Part shown: positions 27,740 through 35,874 of the stretch, in pieces | Layout of the letters: each line of letters opens with the position of its first letter | Position numbering within the stretch: the first letter of the stretch is position 1 | Source: Streptomyces sp. NBS 14/10 | GTDB taxonomy: Bacteria; Actinomycetota; Actinomycetes; Streptomycetales; Streptomycetaceae | Length of the DNA stretch: 64,000 bases | Assembly: GCF_002224125.1 (NCBI RefSeq) | Contig: NZ_NCSM01000004.1 | Span: 240,130 to 304,129 of the forward strand | Reading direction: 5' to 3' | Program-made: the position numbers and the translations under genes | Notes under the pieces: model-generated | Told to the model about the DNA's origin: nothing | What the model saw: only the letters and a program-made list of their open reading frames with translations | Databases searched by the model: none

Positions 27740-29299
27740 ATGACACGGGCCTCCACACACGAACGACCACACGCCTCCGCCCGGCCGCAAGCCGAGGCGG
27801 GCGACGGCGGACCGGTGTGCGAACCGGTGTTTCTCGGGATCGACATCGGCACCGGATCCTCCAAGGGAGTGGCGGTCCGCGCCGATGGCCGGGTGCTCGC
27901 CCGCGCCACCCGCCCGCACCGCACCGCCACCCCCCGCCCCGGCTGGTTCGAACACGACGCGGAGACCGTGTGGTGGGCCGACTTCACCGGCATCGTCCGG
28001 GAACTCCTCGCCACCGACGGCGTGGCCGCGCGGGCGGTGGCCGCGGTCGGAGTCTCCGGTATCGGCCCGTGTCTGCTGCCCGCCGACGCGGCGGGCCGCC
28101 CGCTGCGCCCGGCGATCCTGTACGGGGTCGACACCCGCGCCACCGCCGAGATCGCGGAGCTGACCGCCGAACTCGGCGCGCAGGAGATCCTGGCGCGCGG
28201 CGGCTCCCCGCTCACCAGCCAGGCGGTCGGCCCGAAGCTGCGCTGGCTCGCCCGCCATGAACCGGACGTATGGCGGGCGACCCGCCGGTTCTTCATGGCC
28301 TCCAGCCTGCTGGTGCACCGGCTGACGGGGGAGTACGTACTGGACCACCACTCGGCCGGCCAGTGCGATCCGCTCTACGACCTCGACGCCCGGCGCTGGA
28401 ACGACACCTGGGCCCAACGAGTCGCCCCCGGCCTTGAACTCCCGGCCCTGGCCTGGCCCGGCGAGGTGGTGGGCACCGTGCACGCGGGCGCCGCGGCGGC
28501 CACCGGGCTGCCCGAGGGGGTGCCGGTCACCGCGGGCACCATCGACGCCTGGGCGGAGGCCGCGAGCGTGGACGCGCTGGCCCCCGGCGACACCATGGTG
28601 ATGTACGGCTCGACCATGTTCCTCACCGTCATGGGCGAGCGGCCGATGCGCCACCCCGCGCTGTGGGGCACCACCGGAGTGCGCCCGGACAGCTACTGCC
28701 TCGCGGCGGGCATGGCCACCTCCGGCAGCCTCACCGACTGGCTGCGCGAGCTCACCGGTTCGGACTTCGCCACGCTGCTGGCCGAGGCCGAGCGGGTGCC
28801 GCCCGGTTCGCGGGGCCTGCTGATGCTGCCGTACTTCGCCGGGGAGCGCACCCCGCTGTTCGACCCCCGGGCGCGCGGCACCGTCATTGGGCTGACGCTG
28901 GGCCACGGCCGCGCGGAGCTGTACCGGGCGGCGCTCGAGGCCACCGCCTTCGGAGTGCGCCACAACCTCGAGGCGTTCGCCGACGCCGGGGCCCGTATCG
29001 ACCGCCTGGTCGCGGTGGGCGGTGGCGCCCGGAGTCTGTGGACGGCCATCGTCTCCGCCGCGATCGGCCTGCCGCAGCAGATCCCCGCCGAAACCGTCGG
29101 CGCCTGCCTCGGCGACGCGGCGCTCGCGGCCCGGGCCCTCGGCGTCGACACCTCCGGCTGGAACCCGATCGTCGCGACCGTCGAACCGGACGAGGCATGG
29201 CGCGCGGTCTACGACCGCCGGTACCCGCTGTACCGGGAGCTCTACGACGCGACCCGCCGGATCAGCCACGCCCTGGCCGATGAGACGACGGTCGAGTGA
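27740..29299 (+). CDS. FGGY-family carbohydrate kinase (xylulokinase-like)
   Basis: 519 residues. Phosphate-1 motif FLGIDIGTGSSKGVAVR near residue 32, GVSGIGPCLLP, GVDTRATAEI, substrate-domain GTIDAWAEAASV, and GGGARSLWTAIVSAAIGLP of the FGGY signature. Phosphorylates a pentulose, hexulose or polyol with ATP; xylulose is only a guess. No isomerase or transporter is adjacent. ATG 27740 chosen; ATG 27686 is also in frame. The 279-base upstream gap shows no clear promoter. Confidence 0.87.
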   Translation: MTRASTHERPHASARPQAEAGDGGPVCEPVFLGIDIGTGSSKGVAVRADGRVLARATRPHRTATPRPGWFEHDAETVWWADFTGIVRELLATDGVAARAVAAVGVSGIGPCLLPADAAGRPLRPAILYGVDTRATAEIAELTAELGAQEILARGGSPLTSQAVGPKLRWLARHEPDVWRATRRFFMASSLLVHRLTGEYVLDHHSAGQCDPLYDLDARRWNDTWAQRVAPGLELPALAWPGEVVGTVHAGAAAATGLPEGVPVTAGTIDAWAEAASVDALAPGDTMVMYGSTMFLTVMGERPMRHPALWGTTGVRPDSYCLAAGMATSGSLTDWLRELTGSDFATLLAEAERVPPGSRGLLMLPYFAGERTPLFDPRARGTVIGLTLGHGRAELYRAALEATAFGVRHNLEAFADAGARIDRLVAVGGGARSLWTAIVSAAIGLPQQIPAETVGACLGDAALAARALGVDTSGWNPIVATVEPDEAWRAVYDRRYPLYRELYDATRRISHALADETTVE

Positions 29300-29300
29300 G

Positions 29301-29326
29301 CCGCGGGAGGCGATGGCCTCCCGCGG
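29301..29326. terminator. Bidirectional terminator
   Basis: Perfect 11-bp stem CCGCGGGAGGC (29301-29311) with 29316-29326, GATG loop, between convergent kinase and GntR genes. Confidence 0.8.
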
Positions 29327-30007
29327 TCAGCTCTCCCGCTCGTCGATACCGGCCATCAGCGCCTGGTGGCTCATCCGCACATGCTCGCGCATCACGCGCT
29401 CCGCGCCGTCGCCGTCCTTGGCCAGGATCAGGTTGAGCACGCGGTGGTGCTCGCCGTCCGATTCGGTGAGCCGCCCCGGCCGCGACAGCGAGGTGCGCAC
29501 CAGGCGGGCGTAGGCCAGCTGGTTCATCAGGGTGCGGTAGTGCGCCTCCAGCTTGCTGTTGTCGGCGCCCTTGACGATCAGGTCGTGGAACTCGTGGACC
29601 AGTGCCGCGTACCGCTCGGCATCGCCCTCCCGGACCGCCTCGTCGGCCGCCCGCATATTGGCCTCGAGCAGTTCCACCTCATGGACGCCGCCGCGGAAGG
29701 CGAGCAGCCGGGCGGCGGCGCCCTCCAGCAGCTCCTTCATCTGGAACAGCTCGGTCAGCTCGCGCCGGGACGGCACGGCCACAAAGGTCCCGACCCGCGG
29801 CCGGACCTCCACCAACCCCTCGATCTGCAGCTGCTTGAGCGCTTCGCGGATCGGCGTACGGCTGACCCCGAAAGTCTCGGACAGCGCCATCTCGGACAGG
29901 CTGGAGCGGGGCGGCAGCTCTCCGCTGATGATCATCTGCCGCAGCTCTTCGGCGACCCTCGCCTGCATGCTGGTCTGCTGAAGCCGCTTCCCTGTGGGTT
30001 GTTGCAT
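29327..30007 (-). CDS. GntR/FadR-type (FCD) transcriptional regulator
   Basis: 226 residues. Winged helix with LPPRSSLSEMALSETFGVSRTPIREALKQLQIEGLVEVRPRVGTFV (about 32-76), then an FCD ligand domain with metal-type His/Asp residues (HEFHDLIV, EHHRVL). It probably controls the adjoining operon 30092-34665. ATG at 30007; the promoter ends 9 bases upstream, so the mRNA is nearly leaderless. Confidence 0.9.
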   Translation of the reverse strand: MQQPTGKRLQQTSMQARVAEELRQMIISGELPPRSSLSEMALSETFGVSRTPIREALKQLQIEGLVEVRPRVGTFVAVPSRRELTELFQMKELLEGAAARLLAFRGGVHEVELLEANMRAADEAVREGDAERYAALVHEFHDLIVKGADNSKLEAHYRTLMNQLAYARLVRTSLSRPGRLTESDGEHHRVLNLILAKDGDGAERVMREHVRMSHQALMAGIDERES

Positions 30008-30015
30008 GGTACGTG

Positions 30016-30045
30016 ACACTAGATGTGGCCCACGCTTCCCGTCAA
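30016..30045 (-). promoter_or_regulatory. Promoter of the GntR gene
   Basis: Read leftward: TTGACG (30045-30040), 18-base spacer, TAGTGT (30021-30016). A GACAC...GTGGC half-palindrome overlaps it and resembles the site at 34813. Confidence 0.6.
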
Positions 30046-30049
30046 AGCC

Positions 30050-30106
30050 CTGCTCACGACCTGTCGCTCTGCTCACGACCTGAGGCTCTGCTCACGACCT
30101 GAGGAT
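30050..30106. repeat. Three 19-bp tandem repeats across the stop codon of the aldehyde dehydrogenase gene
   Basis: Units at 30050-30068, 30069-30087 and 30088-30106. In the gene sense each reads close to CTCAGGTCGTGAGCAGAGC, that is, the last codons with the TGA stop copied twice more downstream. Confidence 0.9.
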
Positions 30107-31579
30107 GAAGGGGTCTCCCACGGGCTCCTCGCTCGTATTGATCCACACGCTCTTCAGCCGGGTGTACTCCCGGATGACCTCCGTGCCGTGCTCGGTCCCC
30201 ATGCCGCTGCTCTTGAAGCCCGCCCGAGGCGACATCGGCGACATCGAGCGATAGGTGTTGACCCACACCGTGCCGGCCTCCAGCCGGGCGGCCATCCGGT
30301 GCGCGCGGTTGAGGTCCCGGGTCCACACGCCCGCCGCGAGCCCGAACGCGGAGTCGTTGGCGATCGCCAGCGCCTCCTCCTCGGACCCGAACGGCATGAC
30401 CGTGGCGACCGGGCCGAAGATCTCCTCCTGGCAGACGCGCATGGAGTTGTCGGTGCCGGTGAACACGGTGGGGGAGTAGAAGTACCCGTCGAGGTCCAGC
30501 TCGGGCCGCCGCCCGCCGCAGACCACCTTTCCGCCCTCGGCCTGCCCCAGCTCGACATACGACTCGACCTTCGCCAGCTGGTCCGCGATGGCCAGCGGGC
30601 CCAGTTCGGTGGTCTCGTCCAGCGGGTCGCCGATCCGGATCGTGGCCGCCCGCGCCGTCACCCGCTCCAGGATCTCGTCGTACACCTCCCGGTGCACCAG
30701 CACCCGGCTGCCTGCCACACAGGTCTGGCCGGCCGCCGCGAAGATCCCGGCGATGACTCCCATGGCCGCCGAGCCGAGGTCGGCGTCCGGGAAGATGATG
30801 TTGGGCGACTTCCCGCCGAGTTCCAAGGTGGACCGTATGAGCCGGTCGGCGCAGGTGCGGGCGATACGGCGGCCGGTCTCGGTGGAACCGGTGAACGTCA
30901 CCTTCGACACCTCCGGGTGTTCGGTCAGCGGCCCGCCCGCGCCCGCGCCGAAGCCGGTGACCACATTGACCACCCCGGGCGGGAAGCCCGCCCGCTCGAA
31001 GAGCGGGGCGAGCGCCAGCAGCGAGGCCGAGGTGTGCTCGGAGGGCTTGACGACCACCGTGTTCCCGGCGGCGAGGGCCGGGGCGAGCTTGGTGGCGGTG
31101 AGCAGCAGCGGGGAGTTCCACGGGGTGATGGCGCCGACCACGCCGACGGGTTCGCGCAGCGTGTAGTTGAGCAGGGCGCGGTCGGCGCCGGGGATCACCT
31201 CGCCGTGGATCTTGTCGGCCAGTCCGGCGTAGTAGTGGAAGTACTCCGGCAGCCCGGCCATCTGCGCCCGCATCTCGCGCAGCAGCTTGCCGTTGTCGAG
31301 GGATTCGGTACGGGCCAGCTCCTCGGAATGCTCGCCGATCAGCTCGGCCAGGGCGCGCAGCAGCCGCCCGCGCCGGGTCTGGCTCAGATCGCGCCAGCGC
31401 GGATCCTCGAAGGCGGTACGGGCCGCGGCGACCGCGCGGTCCACATCGGCGGCGGTGCCGTTCGCCGCCTCGTACCAGGGCTTTGCGGTGGCCGGGTTGA
31501 CGCTGGGGAAGTAGCCGCCGTCGGCGGGGGCGGTCCACTCGCCCGCGATGTAGTGGTCATGGCGCGGCAGGCGGTTCAT
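30092..31579 (-). CDS. NAD(P)-dependent aldehyde dehydrogenase
   Basis: 495 residues, full-length ALDH. GVVGAITPWNSPLLLT, VVKPSEHTSASLL (cofactor Lys), FTGSTETGRRIA, ELGGKSPNIIF (catalytic Glu) and AGQTCVAGSRVLVH (catalytic Cys, about residue 290), C-terminal EEIFGPVATVMPF. Oxidises an aldehyde, plausibly the semialdehyde released by ring cleavage. Last gene of a five-gene coupled operon; ATG overlaps the hydrolase stop. Its 3' end is tandemly duplicated. Confidence 0.92.
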   Translation of the reverse strand: MNRLPRHDHYIAGEWTAPADGGYFPSVNPATAKPWYEAANGTAADVDRAVAAARTAFEDPRWRDLSQTRRGRLLRALAELIGEHSEELARTESLDNGKLLREMRAQMAGLPEYFHYYAGLADKIHGEVIPGADRALLNYTLREPVGVVGAITPWNSPLLLTATKLAPALAAGNTVVVKPSEHTSASLLALAPLFERAGFPPGVVNVVTGFGAGAGGPLTEHPEVSKVTFTGSTETGRRIARTCADRLIRSTLELGGKSPNIIFPDADLGSAAMGVIAGIFAAAGQTCVAGSRVLVHREVYDEILERVTARAATIRIGDPLDETTELGPLAIADQLAKVESYVELGQAEGGKVVCGGRRPELDLDGYFYSPTVFTGTDNSMRVCQEEIFGPVATVMPFGSEEEALAIANDSAFGLAAGVWTRDLNRAHRMAARLEAGTVWVNTYRSMSPMSPRAGFKSSGMGTEHGTEVIREYTRLKSVWINTSEEPVGDPFILRS

Positions 31580-32370
31580 GAGCTGTGGCACTCCTGTCCG
31601 GTGTGGCTGAGGATCACGTCGGTGAGCTCCTGCGGATACTCCAGCGGCAGCAGATGGCGCGCGCCGGGCACGGTCACCGCCCGGCCGCCGGGGATCCGCC
31701 CGGCCAGCCGGCGCGACATCTCGGGCGTCGAACCGGGGTCGTCCGACCCGGTCACCGCCAGGGTGGGGGCGCCGATCCGGGGCAGCAGCGGCCACAGCCC
31801 GGCGTCGGAGCTCGCGAACACGTCGTAGCAGGCGAGGTAGGAGGCCCGGTCGTTGGCGAGCAGGGTGTCGAGCACGTCCTGTGCCAGAGCGGGCTCCTGG
31901 GCCCGCCAGCCGGCCGAGAACCACCGGTCGACCGCGGCCCACGCGGACGCCCCGAAGTCGCGGGCGGCCAGCTCCCTGCGCCGCGCCACCGCCGCCCGCT
32001 CCTCCTCGGTGCGCCCGGCGACCGAGCTGACGAGGGTGAGCGAGGCGGCCAGCTCGGGCCGGACGAGACCGAGCTGCTGGGCGACCAGGGCGCCGAGCGA
32101 GAAGCCGACGATATGCGTGGGGCCGTCCAGCAGCGCCGCGACATCCGCGGCCAGTTCGGCCAGGGACACCCCGGCGGCCGCGGCGGGGGAGGCGCCGTGG
32201 CCGCGCAGATCGACCAGGGTCACCCGGTGCCGGGCCGCGAGCCGGGGCAGGCAGCGGTCCCACAGATGGCGGTCGAGCCCGACGCCGTGCAGCAGCACCA
32301 GGCCGGGCCCGTCGCCGTGCGTCTCATGGCTCAGCGCGACGGGGGTTTCGGTCACTGCTCCGTCGCTCAC
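31576..32370 (-). CDS. Alpha/beta hydrolase
   Basis: 264 residues. Oxyanion LLHGVGLDRHLWD, nucleophile elbow HIVGFSLGALVAQQ (Ser about 94), Asp in TGSDDPGS, and catalytic His in GARHLLPLEYP. Resembles 3-oxoadipate enol-lactonase or RutD-like enzymes that cleave enol-lactones or carbamate-type intermediates. GTG start overlaps the previous stop (GTGA). Confidence 0.87.
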   Translation of the reverse strand: MSDGAVTETPVALSHETHGDGPGLVLLHGVGLDRHLWDRCLPRLAARHRVTLVDLRGHGASPAAAAGVSLAELAADVAALLDGPTHIVGFSLGALVAQQLGLVRPELAASLTLVSSVAGRTEEERAAVARRRELAARDFGASAWAAVDRWFSAGWRAQEPALAQDVLDTLLANDRASYLACYDVFASSDAGLWPLLPRIGAPTLAVTGSDDPGSTPEMSRRLAGRIPGGRAVTVPGARHLLPLEYPQELTDVILSHTGQECHSS

Positions 32371-32918
32371 TGTTCCGTCGACAGAGGGGCCAGCCGGGCC
32401 TGCGGACGCCCCTGGGCGGCGGCCGCCAGACCGATGACGATCTCGTCGGCGCGCGGCCCGTCCGGCACCCGGACCTCGATGCTCTGGTGGTGCGAGCGTA
32501 TGGTCGCGTCGGTGACGTGCTTGAGCGGTATGTCGAATACGGTGCCCGCGGCGGCCCGCTTCTCCACCGCGGGCAGCAGGGTGGTCGCCTGTGCGGCCTG
32601 GCGGAAGTGGTCGCCGAACTTGAGCGTGTGGATCAGCCCGGAGCCGTGCTCGACCTCCCCGTCCAGGCCCACGATCGCGGCCTTCCCGTACGCCTCGACC
32701 GGCGCGCCCAGCGCCTCGACCACCCGGGGCGCCAGCAGCTCGCCGAGTTTCGGGGCGACCTCGTCGATCCCGGGCAGCAGATCCGCGACGTAGCCCTGCC
32801 CCGCCCAGGGGTTCTCGATGACGGCGACCACCACCGCGGTACGGGCCGGCGGGTCGACCGGGCGGCCGCCCTCGGTGTGGATGTCCTCGGTGAAGGTAAT
32901 GATCTTCCGGATGTTCAC
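32367..32918 (-). CDS. 'Amino acid synthesis' (PF06684-type) family protein, copy 1
   Basis: 183 residues, with the family segments ENPWAGQGYVADL, EAYGKAAIVGLDGEVEHGSGLIH and SHHQSIEVRVPDGPRADE. The name is historical; biochemistry is poorly known, and homologues sit in catabolic operons. It is paralogous to the next gene upstream (shared NPWAG, GKAAIVGLDGE and EHG cores), so the two may form a heteromer. GTG start at 32918 overlaps the stop of copy 2. Confidence 0.75.
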   Translation of the reverse strand: MNIRKIITFTEDIHTEGGRPVDPPARTAVVVAVIENPWAGQGYVADLLPGIDEVAPKLGELLAPRVVEALGAPVEAYGKAAIVGLDGEVEHGSGLIHTLKFGDHFRQAAQATTLLPAVEKRAAAGTVFDIPLKHVTDATIRSHHQSIEVRVPDGPRADEIVIGLAAAAQGRPQARLAPLSTEQ

Positions 32919-33544
32919 TGGGCGGTCTCCAGATCGGCGAGGCGGACGAGGGGGTCGGTGGCGCGGTCCCCGATCCGCGCGTTCGGCCGGGGGCCGGCCG
33001 CGCCGGCCGCGACCACGACGATCTCGTCCGGCCGGGGCGCGTCGGGGACGCGGATATGGCAGGTCTGGTAGTGCGAGCGGGTCGCGGCCGCGGTCTTGTG
33101 CCACAGCGGTACGGTCAGCGGCTCACCGGCCGGGAGCCGGTCGTCGCTGAAGACGATGATCGAGGTGCCCTCGGTCAGCTCGCGGAAGACATTGCCGAAG
33201 AACGGCGTGTGGATCAGCGCCCCGCCGTGCTCGATCTCCCCGTCCAGGCCCACGATCGCGGCCTTGCCGAAGGACTCGATACACCCGACCCCGCCCAGCG
33301 CCTCGCTCACCCGGTCGGTGAGCAGCCGTGCGAGACCTGGTGCGATCGCCTCGACCTCGGGCCCCAGATCGGCGACGAAGCCGCGCCCGGCCCAGGGGTT
33401 GCGGATCACCGCGGCCGCGGCAGCCCGGCGCACCGGTGTGGCCACCGGGCGGCCGAGCTCCAGCAGCAGCTCATCCGTCACGGTCACCACTTTCCGCAGC
33501 CCGGTCAGGCCGCCAGCGCCGCTGGTGCCGTTCGCGGCACTCAT
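32915..33544 (-). CDS. PF06684-type family protein, copy 2
   Basis: 209 residues, same cores as its neighbour: IRNPWAGRGFVADLG, ESFGKAAIVGLDGEIEHGGALIH and SHYQTCHIRVPDAPRPDE. Has an extra N-terminal tail rich in Gly/Ala. ATG at 33544 overlaps the monooxygenase stop (ATGA). Tandem paralogues with strict coupling suggest two different subunits or two successive steps. Confidence 0.75.
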   Translation of the reverse strand: MSAANGTSGAGGLTGLRKVVTVTDELLLELGRPVATPVRRAAAAAVIRNPWAGRGFVADLGPEVEAIAPGLARLLTDRVSEALGGVGCIESFGKAAIVGLDGEIEHGGALIHTPFFGNVFRELTEGTSIIVFSDDRLPAGEPLTVPLWHKTAAATRSHYQTCHIRVPDAPRPDEIVVVAAGAAGPRPNARIGDRATDPLVRLADLETAQ

Positions 33545-34665
33545 GAGGTGAACTCCGGCATGACCTTCTCGGCGAACAGCTCCAGGCTGCGCATCGCCTT
33601 GCGGTGCTCGAGGCCGGGGTGGGTGGTCCACAGCAGCAGATGCTCGAGACCCACCTCGTCCCGCAGCTCGGCGATCTTCTCCGCGACGTACTCCGGGGTG
33701 CCGACCAGCAGATTGCGCCCGTGCAGAAAGTCGAAGGACAGCTCGTGGGCGTCGGTGAGCTCTTCGCCCGCCTCCATCAGATTGGCCAGGCCCCGCCAGT
33801 GCATGATCCACCGGTAGGTGGTCATCAGCGACTCCTCGAAGTCGGCGCGGGCCTGCTCCATGGTGTCGGCGACATAGACGTCGCGGACCAGGCCGATGCC
33901 CTCGCCGAGCGCGTACTCGCGCCCCGAGGCCCGGCTCGCGGTGTCGCGGTAGAGCTCGAAGCGCTCCTTGAGCGCCGAGACCGGGGGCAGCCAGAACATG
34001 CCCTGGACGCCGTCGGCCGCTGCGGCCTGGATCGAGCGGGGGCTGTCGATGACCTGCCACAGGGGCGGGTGGGGGCGCTGTAGCGGGAAGGGCGTGACCT
34101 GCATCTTGGTGATCACCCCGGCCTCGGTGTAGTCGGGGGTGGCGGGGGAGAGTGGATGGTTCCATTTCACCCCCGGGGCGGGAAACTCGTAGAACTGTCC
34201 CTTATGGGAGAAAAACTCTCCGCTCCACGCCTTGCGCAGGATCTCCACGGTCTCCTCGTACAGCGCGCGGTTGCGCTCCTGGTCGCGCGGGTCGGCCAGG
34301 GCGTTGAGGTTGAGCGCTTCCCGCCCGTACAGACCGCGTCCGAGGCCTACCTCGACCCGGCCGCCGGAGAGCTGGTCGAGCATGGCGATGTCCTCGGCGA
34401 GTCGCAGCGGATGCCAGAAGGTGGCGATGCTCGCGGCCTGGCCGATCCTGATGCGCTCGGTGCGGGCGGCGATGTCCGCGCCCATGAGGACCGGGTTTGG
34501 GGTGATCTCGATCGCCTCGTGCCCGAAGTGGTGCTCGGTGTACCAGGTGGACCAGAAACCGGCCCGCTCCGCGGCGATCGCGAACTCACGCGCCTCGTCC
34601 ATGACATGGGAGTAGGAGCCGAGCCGTCCAGGCGCTCCGAGGTTGTGAAATATCGAGAACCGCAT
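33541..34665 (-). CDS. LLM-class flavin-dependent monooxygenase
   Basis: 374 residues, luciferase-like barrel. FSIFHNLGAPGRLGSYS, STWYTEHHFGHEAIEITPNP, GQAASIATFWHPLRLAEDIAMLDQLSGGRVEVGLGRG. Members use FMNH2 supplied by a separate reductase; the divergent neighbour at 34875 encodes one. First gene of the operon, so probably the first, ring-opening or hydroxylating step. ATG at 34665 with GGAGGGTCATCGG upstream. Confidence 0.9.
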   Translation of the reverse strand: MRFSIFHNLGAPGRLGSYSHVMDEAREFAIAAERAGFWSTWYTEHHFGHEAIEITPNPVLMGADIAARTERIRIGQAASIATFWHPLRLAEDIAMLDQLSGGRVEVGLGRGLYGREALNLNALADPRDQERNRALYEETVEILRKAWSGEFFSHKGQFYEFPAPGVKWNHPLSPATPDYTEAGVITKMQVTPFPLQRPHPPLWQVIDSPRSIQAAAADGVQGMFWLPPVSALKERFELYRDTASRASGREYALGEGIGLVRDVYVADTMEQARADFEESLMTTYRWIMHWRGLANLMEAGEELTDAHELSFDFLHGRNLLVGTPEYVAEKIAELRDEVGLEHLLLWTTHPGLEHRKAMRSLELFAEKVMPEFTS

Positions 34666-34702
34666 CCGATGACCCTCCAGCTCGTGCTGTGCCATGGCAG
34701 CG

Positions 34703-34731
34703 AGGCTAGGAGTCCGGTTCTGACTCGTCAA
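34703..34731 (-). promoter_or_regulatory. Promoter of the monooxygenase operon
   Basis: Read leftward: TTGACG (34731-34726), 17-base spacer, TAGCCT (34708-34703). Predicted start near 34696, giving a 30-base leader with a good RBS. Confidence 0.7.
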
Positions 34732-34810
34732 GGGCTCGCTTGCAGGCAACAACATTGACCTGTGCATTTCTTGTCCAGCAGCGCCTTCGGGGTTCTTTCT
34801 GCTCAAGGTG

Positions 34811-34839
34811 TTGACACTGGCCTGTGTCGTTCTTAGCGT
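34811..34839 (+). promoter_or_regulatory. Promoter of the flavin reductase-permease unit with overlapping palindrome
   Basis: TTGACA (34811-34816), 17-base spacer, TAGCGT (34834-34839). GACAC-N6-GTGTC (34813-34828) overlaps the -35 and spacer and is a candidate GntR operator. Confidence 0.7.
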
Positions 34840-34874
34840 CCTCTGCCATACAAGAGCTGAGTGAGGGAACCGTC

Positions 34875-35792
34875 ATGACGCGAACTCTTGACCGCACCGC
34901 CCGCATCCGCTCCGCCTGGCAGGCCGCTTGGGATCAGGGCCGCCTCGAAGCGCTCGACGAACTGCTCAGCCCCGGCTATGTCCGGCGCCGCGGGCCCGCC
35001 GCCGCGCCACAGGACCGCGAGCAGTTCAAGGACTCCGTACGCGCCGTCCGACGGGCCTTCCCCGATTTGCGGACCGAGATCGAGGAGATCGTGGAGGACG
35101 GCGAACGGCTGGCGATCCGCTGGCGCTCCACCGGCCGCCACACCGGGGACTTCCTCGGCGTGCCGCCCACCGGCCGGCCGGTGGAAGTGTCCGGTGCGAC
35201 CTTCTCCCGCTTCGACGGGGCCGCGGTGGCCGAGGAGTGGGTCACCTTCGACTCCCGACAGCTGCTGGAGGCGCTCGGGATCGTCACCACCACCAAAGAA
35301 GCCGCGGTCGAAGCCGACCTGGTGCGCGGGGTGCACCGTAAGTTCATCACCGGGGTGACCGTCGTGACCTGCGACGACGACGGAAAGCCCAGGGGGCTGG
35401 CGGTCAACGCCTTCGCCAGCATCTCACTGGACCCGCCCATGGTCCTGGTATGCGTCCAGCGGAGCTCCACCACCCACCCCGCGCTCCACCGCGCCACCCA
35501 CCTCGGCATCAACATCCTCGCCGCCGACCAGCTGGACGTGGCCAGGACCTTCGCCTCCAAGGCCGACGACAAATTCGCCCCGCACCCCTGGACCCCCGGC
35601 GGCCATGGCTCGCCACTGCTCGACGGTTGCTGCGCCCAGCTGGAGGTGGAGATCGGCGAACGGCTGGAGGCCGGCAGCCACACCGTCTTCACCGGCCGGG
35701 TGGTCTCCGCCGGCCACGACGACCTGGCGCCGCTGGTCTACAGCGGCGGAGGGTTCTTCGACATCTCGCAGACGGCGCCCCTGCCGTGGTGA
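34875..35792 (+). CDS. SnoaL-like domain fused to RutF-type flavin reductase
   Basis: 305 residues. Residues 1-135 form a SnoaL/ester-cyclase-like cone: IRSAWQAAWDQGRLEALDELLSPGYV, then FLGVPPTGRPVEVSGATFSRF and VAEEWVTFD. From about residue 150, a split-barrel FMN reductase: HRKFITGVTVVTCDDDGKPRGLAVNAF, SISLDPPMVLVCVQR, GINILAADQ. The second half should feed FMNH2 to the divergent monooxygenase. The first half may act on the oxidised product or be structural. Both functions are usually separate proteins. ATG at 34875 after GTGAGGGAACC. Confidence 0.87.
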   Translation: MTRTLDRTARIRSAWQAAWDQGRLEALDELLSPGYVRRRGPAAAPQDREQFKDSVRAVRRAFPDLRTEIEEIVEDGERLAIRWRSTGRHTGDFLGVPPTGRPVEVSGATFSRFDGAAVAEEWVTFDSRQLLEALGIVTTTKEAAVEADLVRGVHRKFITGVTVVTCDDDGKPRGLAVNAFASISLDPPMVLVCVQRSSTTHPALHRATHLGINILAADQLDVARTFASKADDKFAPHPWTPGGHGSPLLDGCCAQLEVEIGERLEAGSHTVFTGRVVSAGHDDLAPLVYSGGGFFDISQTAPLPW

Positions 35793-35874
35793 GCCGAGCC
35801 GGGCCGCGCCCGCACACCTCTTTGTGTCCCGCCACCCCCCGACGCCCCTCTCCTCCCGTCCCCAGGAGCACCCC

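Noticed and set aside
27461..29269. Upstream extension of the sigma-factor frame to 871 codons
   Set aside because: This part is antisense to the FGGY kinase; a good RBS and conserved start occur at 27460.
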